Below, piece by piece: positions 1 through 15,261 of a DNA stretch of 64,000 bases. The stretch spans positions 29,164,888 through 29,228,887 of the forward strand of contig NC_063260.1 of NCBI RefSeq assembly GCF_019578655.1, written 5' to 3'. The notes under the pieces are model-generated. The model did no database searches, was not told the origin of the DNA, and worked only from the letters and a program-made list of their open reading frames with translations. The translations under genes and the position numbers were made by a program. How positions within the stretch are numbered: position 1 is the stretch's first letter; each line of letters opens with the position of its first letter. The stretch is from Ricinus communis. Lineage: Eukaryota; Streptophyta; Magnoliopsida; Malpighiales; Euphorbiaceae.

Positions 1-38
1 TGAGCAGTACCTCATTTTCATTATTGTTTCGCTCGTAG

Positions 39-3000
39 GTTGTAGAAGATGTGAATGCATTAATACTACGATGTGATTCAGATGATTTGCTGAAAAATTG
101 GCAAAGCCGCTTGCAAGGGGCCATATATCGTGCTTCAGTAAGTTATCCATTTTACTCAATCTATCATACTTGATCTTTTATTCGACACCATCCATATACT
201 TGTAAAACAATTGTGCAATATTTGACTACTATTAAGCAATATAGTGGTAAAAGATTGAGAAAGATCTAATCTCTTCTAATATCAGTTTGCAGTTTCCCCT
301 ATATTTTTAATGTATCTTTTCTAGTGGCTGTATCATGTAAAATATGCCAAAAGCTTGAAGTTTTTTTTTTTGTTTGACAATTTGTTTCTTAAAATTTATT
401 TTTATTCTTTCTAGTGGCTGCAGCATGTAACCTATGTTAAGAACTAGAATAGTTGTTTTTATTTTACTCTTGAGGTGATCTGCTCTCAATTGTGGTTGAT
501 GTGCTTTATGGTAATTTTTTTTTTCTTTTTGTTATTGTTCCCTCTTCTTGATGCGTGCCTCTTAATTTAGAATGATATCATCAATTTGAATGCTCAAATT
601 AATTTAATAATCTTTTTAACCATAAAAGTAGTTCAATCCATAACTGAATGTCTTCTAAACGATAGCAATTTTAGGTAATTTACGTGAAAAGAGTTGCAAG
701 ATACAACTGAAGATGACAATGATGATTGTGTGTCGTTTTGTTTGTTTAATATTTAACTGTTCAATTATACATTTATTCTTAACCATAAACGCTTAAAATT
801 ATTTAAATCAAACATGCTCTGAGCAGTGGGGAGCGACAGCAATATATTTGCTTTTGCCCTTTCAAGTTGCCATCCTGTTATTTGTGGAAAAATACTTCAA
901 GGTATAAACACAGATCTTAACCTTGATATCTGCACAGGATTCTGCACCTATTATTAGTCTTTCAGAAACTTCATCAGATGCTGATGACTCTGAAATGGAA
1001 CTTAATGACAAACTCGAGGCAAGTAATATTTCGACAATGGAGCGTGTGTTTCTTACTGGAGTTCTTGATGAATTAAAGATCTGCTTCAATTACAGTGGTC
1101 GGGTAAACTTTGAAACTTCTTGAAAATTGAAAGGTACCATGACATTCCTTGTGAAACTGCTTGAAATCTGATAAATATGCTGCTTTTTCTAGCATGACCT
1201 GAGTTTTGTAAAGATGCTTCTTGCTGAAGAAAATCCTTTGTTTGAGTTCCGAGCAATAGGTGGCCAGGTATAATTAGTACTGAATAATCAATATGTTGAT
1301 GTATATATTTGTGATGAACTCCTAAGAGGTTTACATTTTTGACCTCAGGTTCAATTATCAATTAGAGCAAATGACATGTTCATCGGTACTGTTCTAAAAT
1401 CTTTGGAGATTGAAGATTTAGTTTGTGCCAGAAACATTTCTCAGCCTTCTTTCCTGGCAAGATCATTCATCCGAATTGAAGATGGGAATTCATCCCTTGA
1501 TGATACTCAGAGCTCTGACAACAATAATTTAACTCCTAGTGAAGGCGAGGATAAGTTCTACGAGGCATCAGAAAATTTGGTTGACCCTGATCTGGCTTTT
1601 CAAAATCCACTTCCATTTGAAACTGCATTATTGAAGCCTCCTAATTTTGGTCGAATTGCTGGTTTACTACCTGGTGACACTGTTCAAAACAAGATGGAGG
1701 ACATTGAACTAACTAATGATTTGGATAGTTTTGTGAAAGCTCAGATAGTTATCTATGATCACAACTCTTCTCTGTACAGTAACATTGATATGCAGGTGGA
1801 TACTCTTCCCTGCTAGAGTTTCTGCTATGTCTTCACTTGTGTGGATAATAAACTGACTAATTTTTAAACAAATATTTCAGGTCTCAGTGACACTGGCTAC
1901 ATTGTCATTTTACTGCCGCAGACCCACAATTCTTGCCATCATGAAATTTGTGAATACTATCAATTTGGATGATGGAAATAGTGGATCTCTCAGTGATAGT
2001 AATTCAGCAACAGTTGTTAAACATGGCAATTGTACAGAAAACGTGGTTGGTGGTCAATATCTGACAACGAGTGAGGAGTCTGTTGTTAAGGGTTTGCTGG
2101 GGAAGGGAAAATCCAGAATTATATTCAATCTGATATTGAATATGGCTCGTGCTCAGATTTTGTTAATGAATGAAAATGAAACGAAGCTAGCTTCATTATC
2201 CCAGGATAATTTACTTACAGATATCAAGGTTTGCTTCATTTTTCCTCACCCCCTTGCAGTCTCCATGCTCCGCTTTTGTTATAATCACCATCTGTTTATG
2301 ATTTTCTTAAAAATAGATTCTCTTTTTGTGATAAGGTCTTTCCAAGCTCTTTTAGTATAAAGGCAGCTCTTGGGAATCTCAGAATAAGTGATGAAAGTCT
2401 TCCTGTTAACCATGCATATTTTTGGATCTGTGATATGAGAGATCCTGGGGGCAGCTCATTTGTCGAGGTATTTACTGTTTTTTCCTCCCCTTTTTTTCCC
2501 CTTTAAAAGGTTTCCTTCTCTCAAGCAAAAAAAATTTATCATTCAGTTTTTGTTAGATAACTAGTTTCTTTAGTTTAGAAAATGATGTAATTGTTGGAAG
2601 TAGGGTTCTTTCAGATTAACATTGACGAGCTTTTGCTTCTTATCTTTGACATTTCTCTGTGGTTTTCCATTTTCCTGTATTTTTGCAGCTGCTTCTTAAT
2701 ATTTTCCAATCTGTTCTATTTTCTAAAGTGTCTTCATAATTATATTTTTAAGTTGGGTGTTTTACAAATTTCAACTTAAAATTATGCAGCTGGTTTTTAC
2801 TTCATTCAGTGTTGACGATGAAGACTATGAGGGTTATGAATATAGCCTTTTTGGGCAGCTTTCAGAAGTCCGGATTGTCTATTTGAACCGTTTTGTGCAG
2901 GAGGTAAGTTAACTTGAAGTGTTTAAAACATTTTTTCTTATTATATCATTTCTCAAGTGATTTCCATAGTTGATATGCAGGTTGTTAGTTACTTTATGGG

Positions 3001-6000
3001 TCTTGCTCCCAATAACTCAAAGGGTGTAGTTAAGTTGAAAGATCAAATTACAAATTCTGAGAAGTCATTTACTACCAGTGAGATTGAGGGATCTCCTGCT
3101 CTGAAGTTGAATCTTTCACTCAGGAAGCCAATAATTTTGATGCCTAGGAGAACCGACAGTCCCGAGTAAGTTTACATAGAGGCTTAAAAAAGTAATGCTT
3201 TACTCACAGTACTGACATATATAATTGAACTCTTTTTTCAAACAGTTACTTGAAACTTGATGTGGTTCACATAACCGTACAGAATACCTTTCATTGGTTT
3301 TGTGGTGGTAAAAATGAGGTGAATGCTGTCCACTTGGAAACATTAACGATTCAGGTGAGAATTATAGCAGGACAACTGGATAAGCTTTGCTATGTGGTCA
3401 TTTCTAATTAGTGGATCCAAAAAAGTTTATATAGGGAGCTTGACCCATTTTCTTTTTTGTGCTCCTAATATATAATAGGAAGCTCTTCTTCTAATCATCA
3501 AAAGCTTGTTTTACCCATGTGCATTTAGTTTCTTGTGATACAAGTCATAGATTGCTGTCAATTCACAGTCAGCAACAGTATTTTATCCTATGGACCTGCA
3601 TATTAATTTATTTCCTGGGCGTTCTAGGTTGAGGACATCAATTTGAATGTTGGTTCTGGAACAGAATTGGGTGAAAGCATAATTAAAGATGTTAAGGGGG
3701 TTTCTATTGGCATTCAAAGGTCACTCCGAGACTTGTTGCATCAAGTACCAAGTATAGAAGCTTCAATTAAGGTTTACAATGTTTAATAAATTTATCTTTC
3801 CCATTTTCTTCTTTATCCTTTAGTCATTTATTTGAAATTTATGAGAAGACATAATTGCTTACTTGAGTCTGACTTCGTGCTTCTTCAGATAGAAGAATTA
3901 AGAGCGGCTCTGTCGAATAGGGAGTACCAGATTGTTACTGAATGCACACTATCTAATATGTCTGAGACTCCACATGCTGTTCCCCCAGTGAATCATGATT
4001 CTGAGGCATCTTCTGCTGATATGATAGAACCTGTTGATTCTCAGGATGCAGTTTCTGTTGAATCTGAGGCCGAGAATGGGGAGTCATGGATTTTAATGAA
4101 AGTTTCTGTTCTTATTAGTCTAGTTGAGTTGAGCCTACATACTGGATTAGCCAGAGATGCATCTCTGGCCACATTACAGGTAGCATTTCAGTTATTCACA
4201 ATAGTTAGTCTGTCTAGTATTATCAAATCTTTGATATGATAATGTTTTGGCATAATTAAGTTCAGCCACTATAACCTTTTTGTTCTCTTTATTTTTCATG
4301 CGTGTGTATCCATTGTCTTGATCCTTATTTTCTAAAAAGTATCAGGATGAGTCTTTTCCATCCGCCCAGTCACTCTCTCTATCATTCATTTCAATTCTGT
4401 TCTTTCTCTGTGCTATCTCTTAAGATGGAAGAGTGCAATATGTTATTTGCTTAGTGCCTTTTCTAAAGCTTCTTTTTTGACCTTCTATGATACCTGTATT
4501 TCCATTTTATGAGCATGCTACTGTTTAAGTTTTGCCTTTTTCTTCTTTTATAATAAAACCAAGATTTCATTTGGTTGAGTGCCTTGTTTTGTTTTCATCC
4601 AGTTTTCTCAATGCATTTGTAAAACGTAAAGCAGATAAATGCGAATCTGCTTTTGTGGTTTCCAGTATTTTCGTTTTTGTTTCTCTTTTCTCACTTTATC
4701 ACCTCACATCATTCTTGTCCCTTTCAAGTTCCCTTTCTATTGTATCATCTTGGGTCTCAATAATAACCAATAAATGGCAGCTTATTATATACAGGAAGTT
4801 ACCTCCCATTTTGCAGTCTACAGCCCACTAGTCCTTCAAGCAGCCAAAAGTAAAATTTTATTCTCATACTGTTGCAGGTTTCCCTGTTAGTGGCCTTTGA
4901 AGCTTCAATCTCAATGACCTTTGTTAATCGTTTGTTCATATTCCTCTATACCTGCAGTCCTATGGCATTAAACTTTCTATCACGTATTAGCTTAATTCCT
5001 ATCTTCTGCATCCTTCATGCCTCACCTCCTTAAATATTCTTGGAGGGATGAAAGTGGGAGGAAGAACTGTTGAATCTCATTGGTTAAGACTTCTATTTGG
5101 ACTGCTCATGAAGTGTTCTCTGTTTGAACCATTCTCATGTCGTTCTGTAAGGTTTTTTTTTAATAAAATAATTTATATATTTCTTTTAACATCAGTTCCA
5201 AAATGTGTTTATGTCATGATCAAGTTTCATGTTTTTTTCGTTTTCCAAAAAAAGAAATTGTTTTGTTGTACTTTTGAACTTTTTGCTTAAATATTTTATC
5301 ATGTTGTCATACAGATTGCTGGTGCATGGCTTCTGTACAAGTCTAATAACCTTGGGGACGGTTTTCTCTCAGCAACACTTAAGGGCTTCACTGTGATTGA
5401 TGATCGGGAGGGAACAGAAGAGGAATTTAGATTGGCAATAGGGAAGCCTGAGAATATTGGTTATGGCCCCCTTCCCTCCCTAACTGATTATGAAAACCCG
5501 CATTTATTTAATGAACATTTAAAAAATGATAGCAAGATCGAACCAACTCCTACAATGCTTATACTGGATGCTAAATTTGGTGAACACTCAACTTTTATTT
5601 CTCTCTGTGCTCAACGGCCGCAACTACTTGTTGCACTTGATTTTCTTCTGCCTGTTGTTGAGTTTTTTGTTCCTACTCTGGGTAGTACAATGTCAAATGA
5701 AGAAGATAACCCCATACATGTGGTTGATGCAATTACTTTGGATAACTCAATCCATAGGCAAACCTCTGCTGAAATCTCACTCTCTCCACTGAGACCATTA
5801 ATTGTTGACAGTGAGAGATTTAACCATTTCATTTATGATGGCCAAGGTGGAATATTACATTTAAAAGACAGACAGGGACATAATCTCTTTGCACCCAGCA
5901 AGGAAGCTATTATATATGTGGGAAGTGGGAAAAAATTGCAATTCAAAAATGTTATCATCAAGGTATTACCTTCTTTTTTCGTACTTCTATTTAGTAGGAC

Positions 6001-9000
6001 CTTAGAAAATTTATCCAGTACAAATATTGATCAAAATTTTTTTGATGTAGAATGGGAAATTGTTGGATTCTTGTATTTCATTGGGAAGCAATAGTAGCTA
6101 CCTTGCTTCAAGGATTGATCAGGTCCATCTGGAGGAAGATGACGAACTCTCATATTTGGATTCCTCTGGAGAAAGAAAAAGTGATGTACATACTGAAAAT
6201 ACTGCAGTTGACAGATCCACAGAATTCATCATTGAGTTTCAGGTCAAGAATTACTTCTATTTATCAAATAATTTCTGAAGCATCGAGTATGAATCTGTTT
6301 GGGCTATGATAATTTGGCATGAAAAAATTATTCTTCGCTTGGATGATTATGGAGATTTCCTCAGAAGTAGATGCCCATTTGATTATGTAGGGTTGCAAAT
6401 AAGACAAGCCATTTGCTGCTATTTGTAGTCCAACTTAAAAGGCTCACTCTTAATTGTTTATTAAGTTTAACAAGTCAAATCTTGAGCCTGTTTTTTGAAT
6501 TTTGATGCAAGTGAGGAATAAAAAAACTTGTTTATAGTTTAGCAAGCTTGTCAAATTAGACTTGTCCATTTTTTGGTTTGATCTTTAGTTTCATGTTATT
6601 TGTCGATAGTTTTACGAAGGCAAACAGGTAACTTTTAGGCTGTTTAATGTCTTGTCCTTGTTCTTTTATTCTTATTGATTGACATAATATTGTCTAAAGT
6701 GGACGATAATGTATAACGATAACATGGGTAGCTTCTACTTCTTGGTCTTTAACTGATATCTTTTTGAAAATTAGCTAAAGGTTAAGCTTTCCCCATGAAA
6801 ATCTGAATTGGATTCAGTTTATCTTTCTGTACTTGCTACTTTGGCTGGTTATGGTCCAAGAGTAGCTTTTAACTTATTTGGGCCTTTCCACATTTTGTCT
6901 CCCTTTAGATTTGTGGTGAAGAAGTGATTTCTTTTGTTTGACATTATGTTACTGTTTGTTGTTCAGATTTTCCTAGGAACTTAGGTAGCTAATTACAGTT
7001 CATGAAAAAATATATTTTGATAAGATATGATAGGCTGTAATTTAATTAATGGGATTAGCTTGAGAGTATGGCTTGTGAAGTAAGGTAAAGTATGGTATAT
7101 AGGTGTAGAAGTTGCTAATTGTACTGGAAGACCACTAACTTGTAGTCTATAAAAACCTGAAATCTATCAATGAGAATTAGTTTTAGTGCATTCCATTTTC
7201 TAGAAGTTGGTTCTGTTCTTTGTGTTTTTAAATGGGTGTATGCTCTCTGCTCTTCCATCTCCTACAACACTCTGGGTCTCCTTTGTTTGTGTGATGGCAC
7301 CAAGAGTTCTTGTAGTGTAGCTACCAATTGGGACATGCTTGTCTGTTTATTTACTATTTCATTTCCTTCTTTTCTTGAGGTTTCTTTTTAATATTTATTG
7401 GATTTTTGTCGGAATGTTGTGGAGAGTTGAGAATATCACAGGCTTTCTTTTCTCTGGTGTGAGGAGAATAGTGGGGGGTCATCTTCTCAATCAGGTAAAA
7501 TGTGATAAATCCAAGTTTAGAGGAAACTTTGCAATTTGATTGTTTTACTGCAGAAATGGTAATGTAATTTTCCTTTAGAAGCAGACTCCCTTTTGTATTT
7601 GGTGATTAGAAGTAGGTAGAGATTTTACTAGAAAGGGTGGGAAGCATATTGGGACAATGAAGTTTGGCTAGCATTGGATATTCGGACAATGAAGTTTGGC
7701 TAGCATTGGATATTCGGACAATGAAGGCAGTATTGTGTATTGGTCTTGGTGTACATGAATGTGATGTTCTTACTTCATATATTCTTGTCAATATTTTCTT
7801 ATCTGTACTTTATTTCTTGCTAAACATTTTAGTATAAATTGATGTCAGGCATGTGAAACAGACAATGAAATTCTTAAGGGGAAAAGGAAGTTTAGAATAC
7901 AAGGAATTGAGAATTTTTCTTTCACTTTGTTGTGAGGCCTAACTGATGTGCTGCTTGGCAGGCTATTGGTCCAGAGCTAACTTTCTATAGTACATGCCAA
8001 GATGTGGGAATGTCACCGATCATCTCCAACAAACTCTTACATGCACAGTTGGATGCGTTTGCCAGGTTTGGCTTTTTCTTTTCCTTCTAATTCTGATTTT
8101 CCATGTATAATTCATTTATCTGCTCGCTGATTGTTGTTTCTTTATGCTGTTACTAAACGATGTACTGAAGCCACACAAAATCAATGAGCTAGCACATTGT
8201 GTCAACATATGAGATATGAATTGCATCTTGAACCTGTGATTTTGTCTACTAATATTATAGTATTTACTTTTCCATGGATTTGAGTAGTTCTTGCATGACA
8301 TTGTCCTTCATGTTATAGTCATAATAATATTTTTTTCTTTTTCATTTCAAATGACCAAAAGAATGCATCCAATGTAATTTATATTCTTGATTCCACTCAG
8401 ATCCTTACTTTAAATTAGATAAGATTTATTAGAAAGTTTTGGCGGATATTTTGACCTACTAATTTGATCATTTGTGATACAATCTAGAGAACGTCTAGTG
8501 CTGTCTATGCTTTCTTTTTTCTTCTGTTTCTTTTTTATGGAAGGCAGGCAGCACTTCACAAAAGCATTATATTTTTCCCTTTTACCCATATTCATTATAG
8601 TCTTGGAAACAGATAGTAGAAAAGAGAGAGGACAAGTCCTGGATTTCAGGATTTCTGGAAGGTGCATACTGTACTTTTTCCTCTCTCCTGTGTTTCTTCT
8701 TCTCTCTTTTTGTTCCTGCAGCCTAATGATAATATTTTCTACTCACAGTTTATGAAATTGCTTTTGATCAAACAACTCTCTATCTCTCTCTTCGTTTCTT
8801 CTCAATCCCTCCTTGCAGAACTATAAGACTACCAATGGTTAACTTGAATGAATGCCGACAGCTTTTCTGCTAACTGATTTCTATGTTCCTCTCTTTAATT
8901 TTCTAAAGAAAGTCAAACTCATCACCTGAAAAACCTGAAAAAAGTTTTGCCCTTCTTGAAATATTTAGGAGAAACTTGGATAAGTTTCTGATTCATTACC

Positions 9001-9163
9001 TCTTCTTAGATTTATTGATTTATCTTTTGTTAATGGTTTAGTGTCACAGATGTGCCTATTTATCTTGAAAAGAGTTGAATCAAAGCAAACATGTTGTTTG
9101 ACCCTATTTCTAGTCATCTCCTGAACAAAATTTTAGTACCATTTCTATTAACATTTTATTTTC

Positions 9164-9231
<68 letters not shown>

Positions 9232-12200
9232 ATCTTTTAATTTCTAATATTTTATTTTTGGTACGGGTGAGCCTATTTCCACATTCCTTACATAAGAGGT
9301 ATTTTCATGAAGAAAAGTAGTAGCCCTTGCAATTTAAGTTGTGGAAATAGCATTTTCCTTTAGTAATGGCATAATTAGTGTATCTATTTTTGAGTACAGA
9401 TGTTTTTGTCAGATGATCGGTTGGTCAAGAAAAAAAATTGTTGTTTGGTTCTGCCTTAATCGTCGTCCAACCTTTGAGAAGTGCATTTGATATGAAAAAT
9501 TGACCAATATGATTTCAAGTATGAAGATGCCATTCTAGAAGTACAGAAAAATGTAAGTGATATTATGATGTGCTTATTGTTCTTTCAGGCTTGTTTTGAA
9601 GGGCGATACTATGGAAATGACTGCAAATGCACTTGGTTTAATGATGGAGAGTAATGGAATCAGGATTTTGGAGCCTTTTGACACCTCCGTGACCTTTTCA
9701 AATGCTTCTGGGAAGACTAACATTCATTTATCTGTTTCAAATATATTTATGAATTTTACATTCAGCATCTTGAGACTGTTTATAGCCATTGAAGAAGACA
9801 TTTTGGCTTTTCTGAGGATGACCTCAAAGCAGATAACAGTTGCCTGTTCTGAGTTTGACAAAGTTGGAATAATAAGAAGTATGTGATATGTTCAGTTTTC
9901 CTGTCTTGTACATCACTAAAAGAAGAGCATGTGTTGTCTTTAGAAGTTGATTTATTGCCTCTTTTTTGTGTTTTGTAGATCCATGCAATGACCAAATATA
10001 TGCATTTTGGAGACCTCGTGCACCACCTGGCTTTGCGGTTCTTGGTGACTATCTGACTCCACTGTAAGTAAAAGTTTTTACAATCCTCAATTTATGGTCT
10101 AATTTTTTTCATTGTTTTACTTTGGCTATCCTGTAATTATTTTTCACATTACAGGGACAAGCCACCTACAAAAGGAGTTCTTGCTGTGAATATGAACTTT
10201 GCAAGAATCAAGAGACCTATGTCCTTCAAACGAATTTGGCCCCCATTAGATTCTGAGGAAATGTCTGATCAAGCTGTAACCAGCTCTAGCTTTCTACAAA
10301 ATGGCCCCAAATTGGATGTTAGCTGTTCCCTTTGGTTTCCTGAAGCACCCAAAGGCTATGTTGCATTGGGCTGTGTGGTGTCCACAGGAAGAACACAGCC
10401 ACATCTGTCCTCTGCCTTTTGCATCCTAGCCTCTCTAGTTTCTCCTTGTCCCTTGAGGGATTGTATCACCATAATCTCTACTAATCAGTAAGTTGCAGAT
10501 TAAGCACTATGAACTGTGCCTGTGAACATTACTCGTGGACTATAATCTATTAACATTAATCTGAAAGGAAGTTCTAGACGTTAGTATGAAAGAATTTGTG
10601 TTTCACACTTAAAATCTTTAGGCATTACAGCCAAGGTTCCATAGGCATAACTTGTAGGGTAGAACTGCATCAACAACTCATGAGAAAACGGTAAAGTGTT
10701 GACCTAAAGAATATTAAACAAGATTACAAAGGCTAGTTGAGCTCCCTACTAAGCTTCTCATAATCAGAAATGTCCAAATAGATGCTTGATCAGAGCTAAG
10801 TCTGTCATGCCATTAGTAAATATGCAGCCGTTGTGCTCCATCTGCTGTTTCTTTTGATTGGATTACGTGTTGAATTCTCTTTTGTTTCTAAATTTCAGTT
10901 ATCCGTCGACTTTGGCCTTCTGGCGTGTGGAAAACTCTTTTGGTACTTTCTTGCCAGCAGACCCAAAAACTCTTAGCTTAATAGGTGGAGCTTATGAATT
11001 GCGCCATATAAAATATGGGCTTCCAGAATTTTCTTCCAGGACATCTGAAATTTCAGATTTACAAACTTTATCTGGTGATGTGGATGAACTGCAATCAAAA
11101 AACTCAACTTCTCTAAACTCTGGTCGGCATTTTGAAGCTGTCGCTAGTTTTCAGTTGATATGGTGGAATCGGGCTTCAAGCTCAAGGAAGAAACTATCCA
11201 TATGGCGTCCAGTAGTCGCTCATGGCATGGTGTATTTTGGTGATATTGCTGTTAAAGGGTATGAAATTTTGACCAAGTATCTTATACATCTGTTTCCCTA
11301 TTTGGAATAAATAATTTCAGCTTTTGTTTGTTTCTTGAAAATTAGGTATGAGCCTCCTAATACATGTATTGTCCTTCATGATACTGGAGATCAAGATCTC
11401 TTCAAAGCGCCTTTGGATTATCAACTTGTTGGGCAGATTAAGAAACAAAGGGGAATGGATAGCATTTCTTTCTGGATGCCACAAGCCCCCCCGGGCTTTG
11501 TTTCATTGGGCTGCGTTGCATGTAAGGGATCTCCAAAACTATATGATTTCAGCAAATTAAGATGCATGCGCAGTGACATGGTTGCTGGGGATCAGTTCTT
11601 AGAGGAAAGTGTATGGGATACATCTGAGGCCAAGTCTACGAGGGAACAATTTAGCATATGGACAGCTGGCAACGAATTAGGGACATTTATTGTTCGCAGT
11701 GGTTTTAAAAGACCTCCAAGAAGATTTGCTCTAAACTTAGCAGATCCTAGCTTACCTAGTGGTTCAGATGATACTGTCATTGATGCGGAGATTGGAACCT
11801 TTTCCACAGCCATTTTTGACGATTATGGTGGCTTGGTAAGGACTTTGTATTTTTCTTTTAGTTTTGTTTAAGACTATTTTTAGATATGTACAAATACCTG
11901 TTGTACTTTGAATGTTAGTCTAAGTAGTGGACTGAACTCGATTTTCAGGTCCAAGACTCCCCATGACTTGGTACTCATGTTAGTTGAATATAGAGGAGCC
12001 TGATTTGGAATTATTTCCAGCTCTCAATCAAAATATGTGCATCATTTTGGTCCTGAAATTTTTTTTATTAACTAATGAAGCTATATATAGTTGGCACCTC
12101 TGAATTTCCTTTAAGCAGGGAAAGATTTCATAGAAAATGATTTATTTGTGCTTTTCATCCTTTATAATAATTGAAGGAAAAGTTCAATAAGTTTGAATTA

Positions 12201-15200
12201 TTTTGGAAGGTGTGGCTTAGGTTAAGATTAATTTGGTTGCTCGTGCATTTCTGTGTTGGCTGAACATCCTTTTTTTTTTTTAAATTTCTGCGTAATACAT
12301 TTTTTTCTTCTGATAACAAAGAGTTCCAGCAAATTTAAAAGCAAACAAAAAGGTTCATCCAAGAATTTGCATAAAGTAAAAGGACAATTCCATTTTTAAG
12401 CTCTTAGGGATTTCATACTGTTGGCGGAGAAAGATAAGGTAGTTGCTCATACATGGAATGTTCCCTTATTGGACATCATGACGCTCACTGAGCATATGGT
12501 TCAGATTCCCTACCACTTATTGTGAGAGTAGCAGTGTAATGTATGGATAATTAGGAATTCAATAATTTAATTATTTTAGCTATCTTTTCAGACTTCATTT
12601 CCTCTGTAAACACTGAATAACTGACTGAAATACTTATTGTTGACTATATACAATGAGGTCTCTTTGGTATGTTCAATTCTAGTTACTAATGCAAAGACCT
12701 GTAAGAGCATCTTCTTCTCAGGTTTAGAACCTAATGATATCTGTTTTGACTTGAAAATCATGATTATTTAATCATTCTGATTTTGTCAGGATGTTTAAGT
12801 TGTTTATATATACATGTAATATGGCACCTTAAATGCCTTGATAACTCATTTGAGGTGGTAAATGTGAAAAAAGTTTAGAAACCAGGTAACCACATGTATG
12901 CAGTTGTTAATAAATTTATTAATTTCCTTAAATTTGCAGATGGTTCCATTGTTCAACATATCTCTAAGTGGAATAGGGTTCAATTTGCATGGAAGAACTG
13001 GTTACTTAAACTCTACTGTCAGCTTCTCATTGGCTGCAAGATCATATAATGATAAGTATGAATCATGGGAGCCACTTGTTGAGCCAGTCGATGGATTTGT
13101 AAGGTATGATGTTCTTTTAGCTTCAGATATCTCTGGATGTTTTTTTTTTCTTTTCTTTTTTTTCATGAAGAACGGGTTATGTATATTGGAGATCCCTAGG
13201 CCTTGTCTTGCTAGTGCAAAGGGATGATACTTTGCTTAAAGAATTGCAAACCACACTGCACATCTGGACATGAAAAGGAAAAAGCAAAAAGAAAAAGGAA
13301 AAGGAAAAAACCGCATATAAGCTTTGTGCACCTGAGATACTCACATCAGTGAACATGTAAGTGGGTTAGGAAACTAACTTGAAAAAGGCCAATTGGCTTT
13401 TGCTAAGGCCATGTTGTCCTGTTACTTTATCTTTTCCATGTGGGATTCTTTTCCCACATTCAACATTCTCCAACACCATTAGAAGCCCTTTAAATTATTA
13501 CTTTCTTGCTATTTAGCAGTTAACTGAGACCGGTATTTTATTGAATCCTCCTACTTGTTCATTAGATTTTATCAAGTAAATTTTTCTTTTTGGTGACAGA
13601 ATAGAATTTCTGCCAACAGAGCATAAATGAACTTTGTGTTTGCAAAAGTTGATATTCCAAGTTTAGAATGAGACGCCTTGGAAGTAAGATGAGTATAAAA
13701 GACTTGTGAGAAACAGGAATTATTAAGAGTCCAAACTTCCAATTTGCTCTAGAATAATGATAAGAACTTTTCCTTACTATGCAGTCTTCATAAAGTGAAT
13801 TTATCATTGCAGAAAAGGATTGAGATATCCTTGGATGTTATGTATGAGATGTATTTTGGGATATAAGTAGTTTGTTATTGCTTTAACATCATTTGCAGAT
13901 ACCAATATGATCTTAACGCACCAGGGGCAGCTTCACAGCTACGACTGACCTCAACAAGGGAGTTGAACTTAAATGTTACTGTATCTAACGCTAATATGAT
14001 TATTCAAGCTTATGCAAGCTGGAATAATCTTAGTCATGTGCATGAATATTACAAAAATAGAGTAAGCTTCTGCTCTTCCATTTCTCACTACAATGCTATT
14101 CCTTATACAGTTATGCATTTTTTGGTTTACAACTCCATGTTAGCTAACAATCTCTATGATCAAATAGGACGAGTTTCCTTCAATTTACGGTGCAAGATCT
14201 GTGATTGATGTGCATCAGAAGAGAAATTATTTTATTGTCCCACAAAATAAGCTTGGTCAGGACATTTTTATTCGGGCAACTGAAATGTTGGGCCGGTCAA
14301 ATATAATAAGGATGCCCTCTGGGGATATATTGCCTTTGAAAGTTCCTGTTTCAAAAAATATGTTGGAGTCTCACTTGAAAGGAAAACTTTGTGCTAAAGT
14401 TAGAAAAATGGTGACTGTTATCATAGTGGATGCACAGGTATGAACATTTGTGCTTGTGGATCTGAATATCTGTACATCTATATATTTGTAGGTATTTAGT
14501 TGTTCTAGATGATTAAAAGATTTTTCTCTTTTATCCCTTTTGTTTTGTGAATGACTTCCTTATTTCAATCATTTGTTTATATTTGTGAATCGTGATGTAG
14601 TTCCCAAGAGACGGAGGGTTGACTTCTAATTTCTACACTGTAGCAATCCGTCTAACTCCAAATCAGGTTGTGGGTGGTGAATCACTGTATCATCAACAAA
14701 GTGCACGCACAAGTGGAAGCATCTCAAACTCTTCTTCTTCCGAGCTTGAATTGGTCAACTGGAATGAAATATTTTTTTTTAAAGTTGACTGCCCGGTATG
14801 GAAGAATATTTCATCTTTTCTCAATGCCAATGTTTTAAGTCTCTCTTTCTATCTAGTTCTACTTTAGAATCTGATGATCTGCTTGAAGGAAACGTTGCGG
14901 TACCTTTAGACTCTATTCATCTATTATCCTTGACCATCTTATGGAATTTGAAAAGTGAATCCTGAAATCCACTTCTGACCAGTATTACGAACTTTAATGT
15001 CCCCTTTTCCATTCTTGATAGTTATATTTTTATGTTATTTTATGCCTTTTAGAGTTTAGAAGAGATTTAGATCATATTACCACAAGGATGAAGTAAGATC
15101 AGCAACTATTATTGCAAAATAATTGAATTTGAGTCCAGAAAATATTAGTTGGCATGTGGCCACTTGTTTTGTCAGTTTGGCAAATCTTGCTCAGCATAAT

Positions 15201-15214
15201 TACTTCAAATGGGA

Positions 15215-15261
<47 letters not shown>

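Noticed and set aside
4532..5290. ORFs and a gttgcag-gtttccctg acceptor-like site in VPS13 intron 4180-5314
   Set aside because: The protein joins smoothly from SLATLQ at 4179 to [10 protein letters not shown] at 5315, as in homologues. The extra segment has no family similarity and runs into a stop.
11592..11813. Antisense ORF inside a VPS13 exon
   Set aside because: Shadow of a coding exon whose + strand frame carries the recognised domain.
12480..12560. ggttcagattccc resembling a tRNA B box
   Set aside because: No matching A box or acceptor stem could be folded around it by eye.
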